This document shows positions 47,416 through 60,478 of a stretch of DNA of 64,000 nucleotides, one piece after another. Each line of letters begins with the position of its first letter. Positions within the stretch are counted from its first letter, which is position 1. Position numbers and translations under genes: made by a program. This stretch comes from Trogon surrucura (Eukaryota > Chordata > Aves > Trogoniformes > Trogonidae). The notes below the pieces were generated by a model. The model saw only the letters and a list, made by a program, of their open reading frames with translations, was not told where the DNA came from and did not search any database. The DNA is taken from positions 50,440,264 to 50,504,263 of the forward strand of contig CM036621.1 of assembly GCA_020746105.1 (NCBI GenBank), written 5' to 3'.

Positions 47416-50400
47416 TCCTACCTTGCCTGAAGGCGTTCAAACCTGTACTTCCTCTCTCCCACCGCTCAGTGGAAACTACCCCAGGCTGATCCAAGTTGGG
47501 GTCTTTTTTGCTCCTCCTGTTGAAATCCTGAGAATTAAGTAATCATCAGGTAAGATATAGAAGTAGTCGTAGGGTTGTGGACTCACACTTAGATGTACCC
47601 CTTCACCAGTGATCAGAACCACAGAGCTATGGGGCATGAAACCAAGGATGGGTGCGTGCTGTGTCCAGTTCTTTCCCTTTGGGAGCGGTGAGCTTCCTGG
47701 AGAGCTGTCACCGGGCAGGATGGCTGACTGCTCTGTGCTCTGCCCTTCCAGAAGCCTGTAGGCTCTTTCTTAGTTGCTTGCCTGGGTGGCAAGAGTCTTG
47801 AGCACAGCAAGCAAAGGAGGAAGCGGGATCCATAACCCCACACCCTGTTTGAATGTTAACATCCACAGATGGTGGAACATCACCTTCTCCCTCCAGCAGA
47901 GGGAAGGGAAAGTAAGAGCTGCGACTATATTTTGAAGAAGTCCGGGATTGTTGTGATCTGTGTACTTTGAGGATAGCTCATACGAAGGAAGATATTTCAT
48001 TTTGACCCCATTAGACAGGGATGAAGCTGCTCTGCTGTTCAGGAACAGAGGGCCTGCTGGAAGTGTGCAAGGGTGGGCAGTTACCTATAGCTTACCTAAG
48101 GGGAATGTATTTTTTTAACAATAACGATTACAAGGAAAGATTCCCGAGGACTTGCTGTTCTTGATGAGCCTGCCAAGCAGCAGGTATGGTTTGACCTATC
48201 CTTTTAGCCTCCTGGCTGTGTGTCCCTATTTGCTCAGGACCCCTGTGTGTGTGTTCAGAAAGGCATTTGATGCTGATTGCAACTAATTCACCACCACATT
48301 GGGGGGAATTCACTTACATTGCTCTGTGCTAACAGCTATAAGCAGTGATAATTAATAGCTCCTAATTGCTTAATCAGTGTAAAGTTTTGGACTATGTTGT
48401 ATGTGAAGGTTTTGGGTTTATGTGGATGACTAAACCCCTAATTAATGCATCGAATCATACAGCCTTACCAGTGCTGTCTGCTGCAGGCAGAGAAAAATAA
48501 CCACTGTCGTCATTAACCCTCTCAGGTCCCTTTCTGTGGTCATTACCGTGGCCTAAAGACATTTTTCTGTAGCAGCTGAAGTAGCGTTACAGTGAGCTTC
48601 CTATCAGCTCAGAGCTGTCAGCAGTAGATAAGAATCCACCAGCCTGAACCTGTTGAGGGCTGCTGACATGCTCTTCTTGACTTTCCATTTGTTGCTTCGT
48701 CTGGTGGCCAATCTCTCTTAGAATCAAAACTCTCTGCCACCAGTGTATCTAGCGATACTCTGTAATTTCACAGCTCTCATCAGATCCCTGGTCCCTGTGT
48801 GCCTGCGAGGGTTGTCTCCACTCCACATTACTCAAGAAAATAAGTCTTGCTTTGGTATTCAGTTTTTGTTTTCTTCACTCAATTGCTCAGTTTTATCTCT
48901 GTTCCCTTTCCTTGTTCTCCCTCTCACTGTCCCTATATCTCTTGCCATGCAATCTTTTGGATTGTCTTCATTTCCCAGACCTATTTCCCATGCCAGTTTC
49001 TTTTCAGCTTCCTGCGCCTGACTCCCTCTCCGTTTGTGTGCATCTGCTTATCTACTGAGGAAGATGAGGGGAAGATAGAGGCATTGAATGGCAGAGCTGG
49101 CAGTCCCTCTTGGAACCGATCATTAGAGGGAGTTGGTTTTCGCTGTCACTGAGCCCCAGTGGATGCTGGATGCACACACCTGGGGAGGGCACTAGAGAAC
49201 ATTGATGGTGGTAGCATCCACTGAAGGTGCTATGCTGTTCCACAGTGTGTGTCTGTGGGAGCTTTCACTGTAAAGGGATCCTCTTAATATTTGTGCAGCG
49301 TAACTATTGGGCATGGAGACTTCAGGGTAGAAGCAACAATACAGACAGGAGACAGAAAGGTTAGTTATGTTCTGCCATTTACCACAACAAAAGTAACAAC
49401 ATCAGTGCAGATACAGCTTGTTAAAGAAAAGCCTAAATTTTATGGGACTAATCTCATGTTGGAGAACTATTTGGTGAGACATCCAGAGGACAACTTATCT
49501 GACATCAGCAAAAGGAACAGTTTACTAGCAGTAGAGAAATTGAGCCTTACATTTCTGTATCCCATAACACTTAAGCAGAGAGGAGGAGAAATAAGCACTA
49601 GATATTTCTATAAGATGTTTTCTTCTTTTACAGAAAGTTTTACTTTCTCTTGCAACATGTGTCTCTCTTACCATAAAGAAAGGAAATCCTGAAAAGTCTG
49701 ACTCTCTGCTAGGTAATTAACTTTCAAATCAATAGAAGAGATCTGAAGGCTAGCACAGGTCTGGTAGAAAATGCAAAATTATTTTTACTGAACAAAGAAG
49801 TGTGAATGAATGAATGTGTGACAATAAGAATAGTCAGACAAGGACACGGAAACCATCACAGCCTGATAAAGGAGAACAATCCATCACAACAATAGTATCT
49901 TTAATTCATATTAATGCTCTGCTGCGGTGTTTGAGTTACATTTTGATTTTGTTATCTCTTCATACATAAAACTAAGGAGTCTTCCTTAAAAACAACATGC
50001 AGGCATGTTTAAGCCTTCTGTCCCAGCTAAGCCATGGGAAAAAAAGAGACTGGGACTCTTACCACAGAGTGTGCCTGGAAGTTCTTGGACCTTAGGGCTG
50101 GTTAGGTCTGGAAATCTAAGAGGCATCTCTAGCACTTTTGCAGGAGTGAATTTTTTAGGTGAAAGATGAGTTCATAAATAGATTACAGAAGCTAATAAAT
50201 GATTTATAGGTGTTTTGATAGTTAATCAATTATATTAAGCTGTCAGAGGAGTAAAGAGGCTGCTTATAATTGTGGCTTGTAGCCATCAAAGTCACTTTAT
50301 TTTGGTTGTGTTTATTCGCACTTCAGTATCACTGTGTTGCAGATATGCTAACGTTTATTAATGATTTATTAACCTGATAGAAATCATCTGTAAATGCAAG

Positions 50401-53400
50401 CTTTGTGCAGAGTGAGACCATTTCTCCTCTTGTTACTGCTTTCCTTCTATTGAGAGCAGGCTGCTTGAGGCAACTGGCGTAGCTGGTGGGGAAGAAGAGC
50501 AGTGTTTCTTCTCTGTACTACACTGAGCTTCGAGCTAAGAGGCGGACTTCATTTTTCTTGTCAGTAACTTAATCCTTTGTGGTTTTACTGTTTCTGAAAA
50601 ACAAAGTCAGTCTGGAGCCGAAGGAAAGCCCTTCTCTATTCTCTGGAAAGCATAAGGATGAAGTAACCTTGGTCTTTCCCAAGATAGTGAGCAAGCGTTT
50701 TCTGCTGGTGACTTTCCCTGGCTGGGAGAGCAGAAGCATCTCCTTCAAAGAAAGCTCTGCGCTGGAAGTTCCAGCACTGAAACTCTACACCAGAGTCCAT
50801 AGTGAAGATCTGTTGCGGTAGTACTGGCCCGGGGAAGGCAAGCCCAGGAGATGAGCCATTGGTTTTCTGCGTAGAATTTGCCAAAGCACCACTAATTCTC
50901 ATGTTCCAGTAGGAGTCTGCCATTTTTAAACTTAGATTTCATAACAAATCCTGTAAAGATTATGTAAGCCTCCTTTTAACTCCTTTCCTCCTCCTCTGCA
51001 ATCTAAAGAATAAAATGTTGTTGTGTGTGCAAAAGAACGCTGCTGTTCCAAATCAGAAATATCTAGCATCACATTTCTAATGGGGCAGGAGACTTTTCCA
51101 GGTTCTTCCCTTCCTTATCTCACTAAGAAAACAAAACAAATCTTTTTTCTTATGTGCTTTCACTAATGTGCAAGAATTAAGTGAATTGGGAAGGTAACAC
51201 TTAGAAGGTAGAGCCCAGCAGATCTTTCTTTGGCCAAATTCCAACTAATTCTTGAATCACTATTCAGTTGTAATAAGGACATACACAAGTTGTTACAGAT
51301 GGGCTGTTTCACTGCTGCTGAGTGCTCCTTGGTCCTTCAGGACACTTGGTGTCTTTCAATGTCAAGGAGCAGTGATGGAAATCATAGGAAGAAGTTCTAC
51401 CTCTGCTCTTTGCTACATCAAAGCAAGAGGAAGAACACTTCTGCAGTTTCATGGTTTGCCATTTCTTCATTAGTTATTTCCTCTAACCCTTTTTGCTGTA
51501 GATTGGAGCGGTTTAGAATATTTTGGAGACACAAAGAATAACAGCCTGATGTACAAATCTAATCGTGAGACCTATTCCTCACATGAATGTTCCTTATGCT
51601 CTTGACTACTTGTGTTGACTTCCGTGGGGCTAGTTTTGTGTTAGATTTACAACGCAGATCATGAATGGGTAGCAATCTGTCCTTATTACAGACAGAAAAA
51701 TGAGGTGAAATATTGAGGTTGTGAGGGCAGAATCTGGACCAGTTTGTACTGAGAGCAGAGAAGGTTGTTTTTCTTTTCAGACTAACAAACTAGCATAGGC
51801 ACACTCTTTGGAGGGAGTTTGGGTTTTGTTTTTAATTCTCAGTATATTTGACCTTCAAAAGGACTCGTAGCAATGCCATTCAGAGGTGTGCTGCCTACAA
51901 GCTCAGCTCCTTGTTATGTCTGTGCAGCTGAGAAAAGTGAAAACAATGAAACAGATACTTTTGAGTTCCCGATGAGAAAAAAAGGAAACTGGCAGCCTTT
52001 TTTTGCTTTATTGTTAAATATCTCTGTTTAAATGCAAATGATCATCTGACACTGCCAAACAAAGTCATGTACTGGGAAGCAGGCATGGAAGTTTAAAAAA
52101 AAAGCACGATTTTTTGAAGATACTGGTTTGCTTTTATTTCCAAGAAGAAAGAGGTGACTGAATACATTTTTGGTTGTGTATTGAGGATCAGCTGAGCATC
52201 TAGGAGTTTCAAATATAAAGATTTTTATTTCAAGTGTAGCTTTTGCAGAAATGTGGATGGACTCTCTAGTTAGAGATCACTTGGAGGGATACTTGAAGTT
52301 TCTTCTATGTTATCTCACTACACATATTGCACTGGGAAGCTCAGTACATACAGTGTGTTTTGGAAGGGGGTGGAATCCCAGGACAGAAAGAGGAAGAAGC
52401 AGCTGAACTGCTGCCTTATCCTGCTCCAGGAATGTGTGGTTACTGGTGATCTGCGCCGGGCTTTATGCTGCACCTCACTGCAAGGCTTCTGCTTGTGTCC
52501 CTAAACTCCAGACCCCTTGAGCTATACAGGTACGAGATTTGACTGCAAGGAAACATGGTCCATAAAATAGAGTCTTGTGAGAGGAGACTCTGTTGTCCAT
52601 GGGTTATGGTTCCTCCTGAGCTGCCCCCAGGAGGGATGCTGCAGCTCAGGTGAGAATCAAGCAAAGCAAGTGGTGGAAAGGTTGTCTGAATCCAGGGCCT
52701 TTCTCCTTCCTGCATCTGTTGGTCAGAGATAGCCAGTTCATAAAAAATATTTCCTGGATGTCATTTTTATTCATTTGAGCAAGCACCAAAATCAGCAAAC
52801 AAACTGTATCCTATCAAGCCTCTTTTGTTATAATTCTTCCTGTAATTTACAGTTTACCTCACCTTTTTTTTAAAACATCTATTCTTATAAATCAATATGG
52901 ATATATTTGCTTTCTACACAGGGTTCTATTAGTCTCCTAATAATCATAATAATCATTATTACTGATTAAAGTTGCATTATTCATGCCAGATGGAGTCCCC
53001 TCCCTGTCAGCCAAAATGAGTTTGCGTTATGTAGTTATAGTACATTTGAGATCTAAATAAACAGATGGCAGAACGTGACAGCAAATTATGTGCTGGTGAT
53101 GTCAGCAGCAACTCTTTCCCAAGTATAATTGCTTTAAATGAACACGAATGCAGCAAGGAGCTGGTAGGTTTAACAAGGTAGTTGGCACACAGAGCGGTGA
53201 ATACCATCCAACATGATCAGTAGTGCCATGAGTGCTGCACGAGTGCTGAGGGAAGAACGCTTGCTTTGAAAAAGTAGTGGCAGAAAGTCCGATTTTAAGC
53301 GACTGGCGCAGCAGGTTTGCTCAGCTGTATCATGTCTCATAGGTGTAAGCACACTGCTAGCTGAGGAGCACTTTTTGGGGGGGGATGAGCCAACCTTAGC

Positions 53401-54445
53401 TGAGAGGCACGTTGCACTTGGTCCAATGCTGTCTCCCACCAGGGCAAGTGGGAAGCGTTTGATTTAGCGTGATGGCGCAGGGTTAGCAGCAGCTGCTCTT
53501 AATACAGGTGTGAAAGGTGAGCTTCTGGTTCATGTTCAAATGGGAGATTCTCCGTGATGTTCTGTGATGAGTGAAAGTTCAGTCAAAGGCGTCAGGTTAG
53601 GTTCCTGTGGTCAGAAGAGCAGCGGTAAGGACTGTGTGTAGTCTTTAACAGTGCTTATGTCAGGTTTCTCAGCTCATCCCTTCAGGTCTGGCTCGAGGCA
53701 CGGAGCTGGGTTGCCTATGCCACACCAGGGTTTTAGCAGCCTGGGGCTCAGGGTGCGGGCAGGCAGGCAGGCTCTCTGTGCAGGCACATTCAGCATTCAG
53801 GAGGGAGAAACATTTAGAGCAGGACTGTGGCTAAACTCTGGACACATCTGGATTAGGAGATGCAGGATGAGGCCTCCATTTGCTCACAGCCAGAACTGGT
53901 GTGGGACTGTCCAGGTGTTTTCTCAGAGGAGTTAAGATGCAGCCAGAGGAGAATGTGCCGATCCCTCTGCCTGCCTGCCATTTCCTTGCACAGTGATTGC
54001 TCTTAGTCATGAAATATGTGAGCTGAACTCCATGTTCAGTCCAAATGGGTTTCAGTCACTAAATACTAGGTAGTTTATGAAGGCTACCATTGCTAATTCT
54101 TCCCCTCTGTCTGTATTTTGCAATGAAAGCACCTGCAGTTGTTTTTTTCTTGAAGGCTTTAACCTGTCAGCCTGTGGAAGCAGAAGGTGGAGCATCACCT
54201 CTAAGTTCTGAAGGAACTTGGGGTTTCTTCAGAAGCACAACTGCAGGCAACTAGAGTCAGCAGTCAGAAAAGGAAAGGTCCTGTGACCCTTAGCTGTCAC
54301 TGGAGTTAAGTGGTTGCAGAAGGCACGTTTCCTTTACTGTTGTGTTGGACACGAAGACTACGTAAGCTTTTGGGAGAGAGGGGTGGTTTTTAATCAAAGA
54401 CACTTTGAGTGTGATGTGCCATTGTTCAGATGAAATTGAACAAGA

Positions 54446-54467
54446 GACAGACAGACAGACAGACAGA
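54446..54467. repeat. (GACA)n microsatellite
   Basis: This is a run of about five GACA units. It lies about 40 bp from the 3' end of the long CR1 and may be polymorphic in length. Confidence 0.92.
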
Positions 54468-54508
54468 TATCCCCTCTAGCACAGTCAGCTCTTTTCCTGT
54501 AGAGGAAT

Positions 54509-55380
54509 GAATCATAGAATCATAGAATGTTAGGGATTGGAAGGGACCTCGAAAGATCATCAAGTCCAATCCCCCTGCCAGAGCAGGAATGCCTAGATTA
54601 TGCCACACAGGAACGTGTCCAGGCAGGTCTTGAATGCCTCCAGAGAAGGAGACTCCACAACCTCTCTGGGCAGCCTGTTCCAGTGTTCCGTCACCCTCAC
54701 TGAGAAGAAGTTTCTTCTCGAGTTTAAGTGAAACCTCTTATGTTCCAGTTTCAGCCCATTACCCCTTGTCCTATCAGTGGTTGTCACCGACAAGAGCCTG
54801 GCTCCATCCTCGTGACACTCACCCTTGATATATTTGTAAACATTAATGAGGTCACCCCTCAGCCTCCTCTTCTCCAAACTAAAGAGCCCCAGCTCCTTCA
54901 GTCTTTTCTCATAAGGGAGATGCTCCACTCCCTTAATCATCCTAGTTGCCCTGTGCTGGACTCTCTCCAGCACTTCCCTGTCTTTCTTGAACTGAGGGGC
55001 CCAGAACTGGACACAGTATTCCAGATGGGGTCTCACCAGGGCAGAGTAGAGGGGAAGGAGAACCTCTCTCGACCTACTAACCACCCCCCTTCTAATACAC
55101 CCCAGGATGCCATTGGCCTTCCTGGCCACAAGGGCACAGTGCTGGCTCATGGTCATCCTGCTGTCCACCAAGACTCCCAGGTCCCTTTCCCCTACACTGC
55201 TCTCTAATAAGTCATTCCCCAACTTATACTGGAACCTGGGGTTGTTCCTACCCAGATGCAAGACCCTACATTTACCCTTGTTATATTTCATTAAATTTTT
55301 CCCCGCCCAATGCTCCAGCCTGTCCAGGTCTCGCTGGATGGCAGCACAGCCTTCTGGTCTTCCTACTGCTCTCTCTGTGC
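54509..55380 (-). mobile_element. CR1 LINE with intact C-terminal ORF2 segment
   Basis: This is the longest and best-preserved LINE in the window. The 3' end is at 54509 with the 'atcatagaatcatagaatg' octamers. On the minus strand an uninterrupted frame of 266 codons (55393-54593) encodes the C-terminal end of CR1 ORF2, downstream of the catalytic palm. Family motifs visible in order are [62 protein letters not shown]-like (here [14 protein letters not shown]), [38 protein letters not shown] and [19 protein letters not shown]. The endonuclease and the catalytic Y/F-x-D-D part of the reverse transcriptase are missing through 5' truncation, so it cannot move by itself. The open frame suggests a fairly recent insertion. 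The initial Met is only the first ATG of the frame. The truncation point lies about 320 bp upstream of ERBB4 exon 5. Confidence 0.95.
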
Positions 55381-55672
55381 TGTACAATAGCACTGGGTGA
55401 TGAAATTGTTCTTCAGTCCTCCAGACCTGTTAGTCTTTTTTTTTTGGTTTAAAACATACCAGTCATTTTGCATAATAGAGAGGTGTTCAGGGTATAAAGC
55501 ACTTCAACAAGTAGCCGTATTTCCTTTGTTTGATACTGATTCTGGCTATTTATCTGGGCCTTTTTTACAAACTCTGTTTCAGCCTTGGTAAAGCATAAAA
55601 ACTCTCCAAAGGCAAGCTGGGCCCTCCTCCTCAGCAGTTGCTGGATGTTGAGGAAGTAAAAGGAAGCCACAT

Positions 55673-55798
<126 letters not shown>

Positions 55799-58700
55799 TG
55801 AAAAATAATGTAACCAGGGATCCTACTTTTTTTTTCCCCCTGCAATTGTGAAGGGATAATAGAAATTCTGAGTTTACTGTAATTTTAAGATACATAGTTT
55901 TTCAACATATGATCTGCTTTTTTTCTGCCCATGCGATTTTGTGTTTGGTTTTTTTTCTCTCCTGTGCTTTCTAAAAAACACTTAAGCTGACTTGGATCTT
56001 CTTTTCACTTCTTGGTGGCTAAACAGAGCACAACTCCTGAGAATATTGGTGATTATTTTGGAATACACTGAAATGAATACTGCAGGACTAGAAAAGCTAC
56101 AGGGCAGATCTAGAGATGTTTGATGGCAGCCTGATGCTGCAGGGTTCTTAATGACAAAACGCTGTTAATTTCAGTGGGAGCCTGGGAATATTAGTTATCT
56201 TGCAGAATTGTTCTCTTTATAATAACTTCAGAATGTATTTGAGTTGTACTGAAAGAGAGAATAATAGTTTTTTTGTGAAGGAAGTAGTAAGTGAAGAGTT
56301 GTTCAGAATGTCTGTCTGTCCGCTTGAATTTAGAGAGCATTAAAATGAATAAAAAAAAATCTACACTGAATTTCTTCCATGTGTGCTTTCAGCTCCTTCA
56401 GATAGGCACTAAAGAGCTAGAAGTGTAGTCACAATATTAGCAAATATAAAAGAGGAGGAAATTGAGAGCTGTCTTTTCCTACAAGCTTTTTTTTTTTTCT
56501 TTTTTTCCCCCATATGGGAATAGAGCTATCCTTTATATTTCCTTTCTTTGAAATTCGGAAGGATGGAAAGTGGTTGCGTTTACTGAAGTGGCTCTTCCTA
56601 GCGAATGAAATAGTTGCTGCTATCTTCCCCCAGAGAGCACTGCTTTAGCTTGTGCTGTTTTCCTACAACCTGAGTTTTAGATAGGAGGAAGGGATTGTGA
56701 CAAATTAATTACTCTGAAGCAAGCACACCAAACTCACTCACTCAATCAACTGATGATAGCCCAGTATTACCTACCTTTTTTTTGTTGGAAATATTAGGAA
56801 CAGTGCAAGTATGTTTGTTTGGTTTTTTTTTGACTACATGGAGCAATAGATAAGAAGAAATTAGAGATAGCAGGCAGCTTGACATGAATGTTTTACAGGT
56901 GAGCACAAGCAGGAAATCCAAGCGGACCTCCTGTCCGTGGCAAAGCAAGGGGCACGGGCAACAGAGCTGCAGAGGCTCTGCCACCTTGCCAGGCACCCCT
57001 TTTCCTTCAGGAGCATCAGCTGATGTTGCTGGCAAAGCTGGTAACAGTTACAGCTCCACTAAAGTTAACATGTTCTTATATGACTGTTTCATACTGAGCT
57101 TTATTTGTGGGTGTGATTAAAAATGCTTTAAGACAGGTTGTAGGAATAACTGCATAACAAACCAGGTACAGTGATGCTAAGCAGATTCTTCTTCATCTGA
57201 ATCGAACTCGAATGTCTCCTTCCTTTGCTGGGAATCTTTATGAAAGCCCCAAAGAATTCTGCCCAGAAAGCCTCCTTACATCAAGGAAGGCTATGTACTG
57301 AAGTAGATAATAGAAAGGGACTTAAGCCCTAGCTGACCAAATTATTTTACATCATGGTTAGGTTAGAATGAATTAATGGTGCTTCTTTCTGTCCTGATGA
57401 GAGGCCTGTTTGTCTATTAACACTAGTAACTCTGTAAGAACCTGGGTAATTCATCCAAACTTGAGTAGACTAATTCAGGCCTTATGTGCTTAGCTTATCC
57501 AAGAATATCGTAAAACCTTGGCAGTTATGTTATGTAAGGATGGTAGGATCCTTGGCCCCAGCAAGCAGAGGCTCCAGCCTTATGTGAAATAGGAAAGTGC
57601 AGCTGGACTCTGTGTGGCTGCAGAGGTCCATGTGGCACAGATCAGCTTCCAGGTCTCAAGCTCTACAAAGCAATGCTCTCAGATAAGTGAACTGATTTGG
57701 TGGATTAATGGAGTAATACCAGAGAGAGCAAAAGTTATCTGCAGTGTTGTGAAGTCAGAAGCGTAGCAGAGCTGCATGGTAGGTTAGCTCCAAGAGTGAC
57801 AGCTCTCTCTCTCTTCACAGTGAGTGCCCTCTCAAATCCAAACGTGGAGACTGGCTAAGGCACAACAGTGGATTTAAAATAACAGACAGTGGAAAGGCAT
57901 ATGCCATCTAAGTTCCAGGGAGATACACAGATGACACATTTCTCATTTGCAATAGCTACTCTGCAGCCTTTTACCTTCAGGCACAGTCTGTGGCTTCTGA
58001 CTGCCAGGAACAGGCATTAATTTTATATCATATAATTTCTCTTTGCCTCCCTGACCTTGCTGCACCTTGGGTAAACAGCAGGATTTAAGGAAAAGACTGA
58101 ATATTAGGTTGGCAATGGACATTTCTTCATTGCACTTTCACTAAATGCGTTTGTCTGCAAATTGTTTGAAGCAAAGAATAGGAGCAGAGACTCAAAACAT
58201 AAAAACACAAGTGGCGCTATCTATGCTTTTGCTGCCTTCATTTCTGAGTTTAAAAAACATGACTGGCTTTCAAGCTCAAAAGTGTTATTCCTAGATGCAA
58301 GCCGGAGATAGGATGAATGATATCAGAAACATAGTGTGTTCCTTAACCTAGTCACCTTGAGGATGCGCATCTTTCAAAAAACACGTGTAGAAAAATGCTT
58401 TGGCAGTAATACATCCCAGTGTCAAACTATTTTGTTCCTAGAAACAACTCAGAGGCCTGTCTGTATTTTAATAATTTCATTTTTTTTTAATGGAGTCACT
58501 GAAGCAAAAAATTCTAATGAGCTCCCCTTCCAAGATAAGATTTAAATTATTTTCCTGGGAAAGGATAAAATATGAAGGATCTTAATCTGTGTCTTTCATT
58601 TCAAATTACATGTATAAAAAAAATCAAAATCATTTTGTTTTTTTGCGTGAATATCGTCTACCTATCTTCTTCTTGTTTTTCCTTCCAGCAATGTCTCTCT

Positions 58701-60229
58701 GTACTTCTAACTCTGTCTGAAACACCACATGCATCTGACTCTATACTAAGGTCTCTCTAAATGTGACAAGAAAATGTACATATTTAAAAAGCCAATTAAT
58801 AGGAAATTCAAAATAAGCTGTTCTGTCAGGAGGTAGAGAAGATGTAAATTCAGGGTACTGTTTTATGCAGTTAACAGTCCATTTTTCTTTTATAATTAAT
58901 TTATTAGTAAATATTAATATTGAACATTTAAAAGTTAGACAGTATTCTTTGTTTCAGTCTCAGGAAAGGCTAAAATGGAAATACCTTAAAAAAGAATCTG
59001 TTTTTCAAAGAGTATTGGGCACCCACTAAGTTGATAAAATGTAAACCACTTAACTCACAAGATCAAATGCTTTTGGAATTTACTAATCAAATTTGAAAAT
59101 CTATGATTAGGTTGTTAGTGTTTTTGATGTTGATGCCTGTTAAGAGTTTGGGGTTTTAATACTTTTCATATGAAAATAAATTCAAACTTTTGCAAATTGA
59201 ATACATTATTTTGTTAAAATGACAGATTTGTCCTAGGGGAATGTAACTGAAACGAGAGAAAATCTGAATTAAACTATAGGCCCAACTAAGGGAATGCAAA
59301 AATGGCAGATAGCCTTTAAATCAAACCCAAACCATCCACGTTCAGCAAATGTAAAATGCTCCATGGCTGCATATGTGTACAGGAGTTTGGCTTGAGCATA
59401 ATTGTATTTATACAGTCTTTGCACAGCTGATGTTGCTGAGAGAAAGAAGGTGCCGATGCAGTAAGTACCCAATTAGAGCAGCAGAAGGCAAGTGGGAGCC
59501 TGGCTGGAGAGACAGAAAGAGCTGAACCAGCAGCTTAGATCAATCAGGGCAACCCAGCATTTTTGCTTGGAGCCAGCATCTTTAATTAAAACCCTTGTAT
59601 TTCTCTAATAACTTTGCATGTTCATAAGACTTTTTCATTGATTTCAGTTACTTCTCGGTGGTTTTTTTTTCATAGATTTATAATGCCCTGACATAATTAA
59701 AGATTAGGGGAAACAATAAGAGAGACTGATTAATTGCACACATATATGAAGTGCCTGTTCCACCCCATCCTCAACACAGCCGTATTGCAATGAAATACTA
59801 GTAATGATTGACAGTCAGCGTTGTGCATTCCCCCAGAAACCCATCCCAACACAGGACACATTTTTGCAAGACCTTGGTGTGTTCCACTGTCCTCTTTTCT
59901 CCTGGCCCCAGCTGTGACAGTTCTGTGCAGCCAAAGCCTCAGATTTCTTGGGATCCCACAAAGGGTCACTAAGCATCAGGATGGGTAGCTGTGTTGACCC
60001 TCAGAAAGTCTGCTTTGAGACTTGGGGCCTCGGCTGTGATTAATGAAGGCTCTCCTTGGTTGAAGAAAAGAGTGTCTGGTGCCTAAATTCCTCTGGGTTC
60101 CCAGCCTAGAACGCTCGGATCTCATGTGTGCATCTGGGCTCCAAAAGGGATGTGATGTGAGGGCTCCTGGTTACCCCTGTCCACCAGCACTCCTGTGAAG
60201 TCTCTATGCTGGGTAGGAGGTCAGTATTC

Positions 60230-60478
60230 ACATAATTAGTGAATTGTCAGAATTGGAAGGGACCTCTAGAGATCAACTAGTCCAACCCCCCTGCTAAAGC
60301 AGGATCACCTAGAGCACATCACACAGGACTGCGTTCAGGCAGATTTGAAAATCTCCGGAGATGGAGACTCCACAACCTCCCTGGGCAGTCTGTTCCAGTG
60401 CTTTGTCACACTAACAGTAAAGAAGTTTTTCCTCCTATTTTAGATGGAACTTCCTGTGTTCCAGCTTGTGCCTGTCGC
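60230..60478 (-). mobile_element. CR1 LINE, 3' fragment, minus strand
   Basis: 'tgtcagaattggaagggacc' and 'agatcaactagtccaacccc' start the element. 'ggagactccacaacctccct', 'ggcagtctgttccagtgctt' and 'gtaaagaagtttttcctcct' follow in CR1 order and reverse orientation. The terminal octamers are mostly lost. The match fades after 'gttccagcttgtgcct' at about 60475. The open frames at about 60398-60792 start inside it and are chance frames. Confidence 0.9.

Noticed and set aside
54593-55393. 266-aa open frame on the minus strand as a possible host gene
   Set aside because: The protein is the C-terminal part of CR1 ORF2, recognisable from several family motifs, and it lies next to the CR1 3' end.
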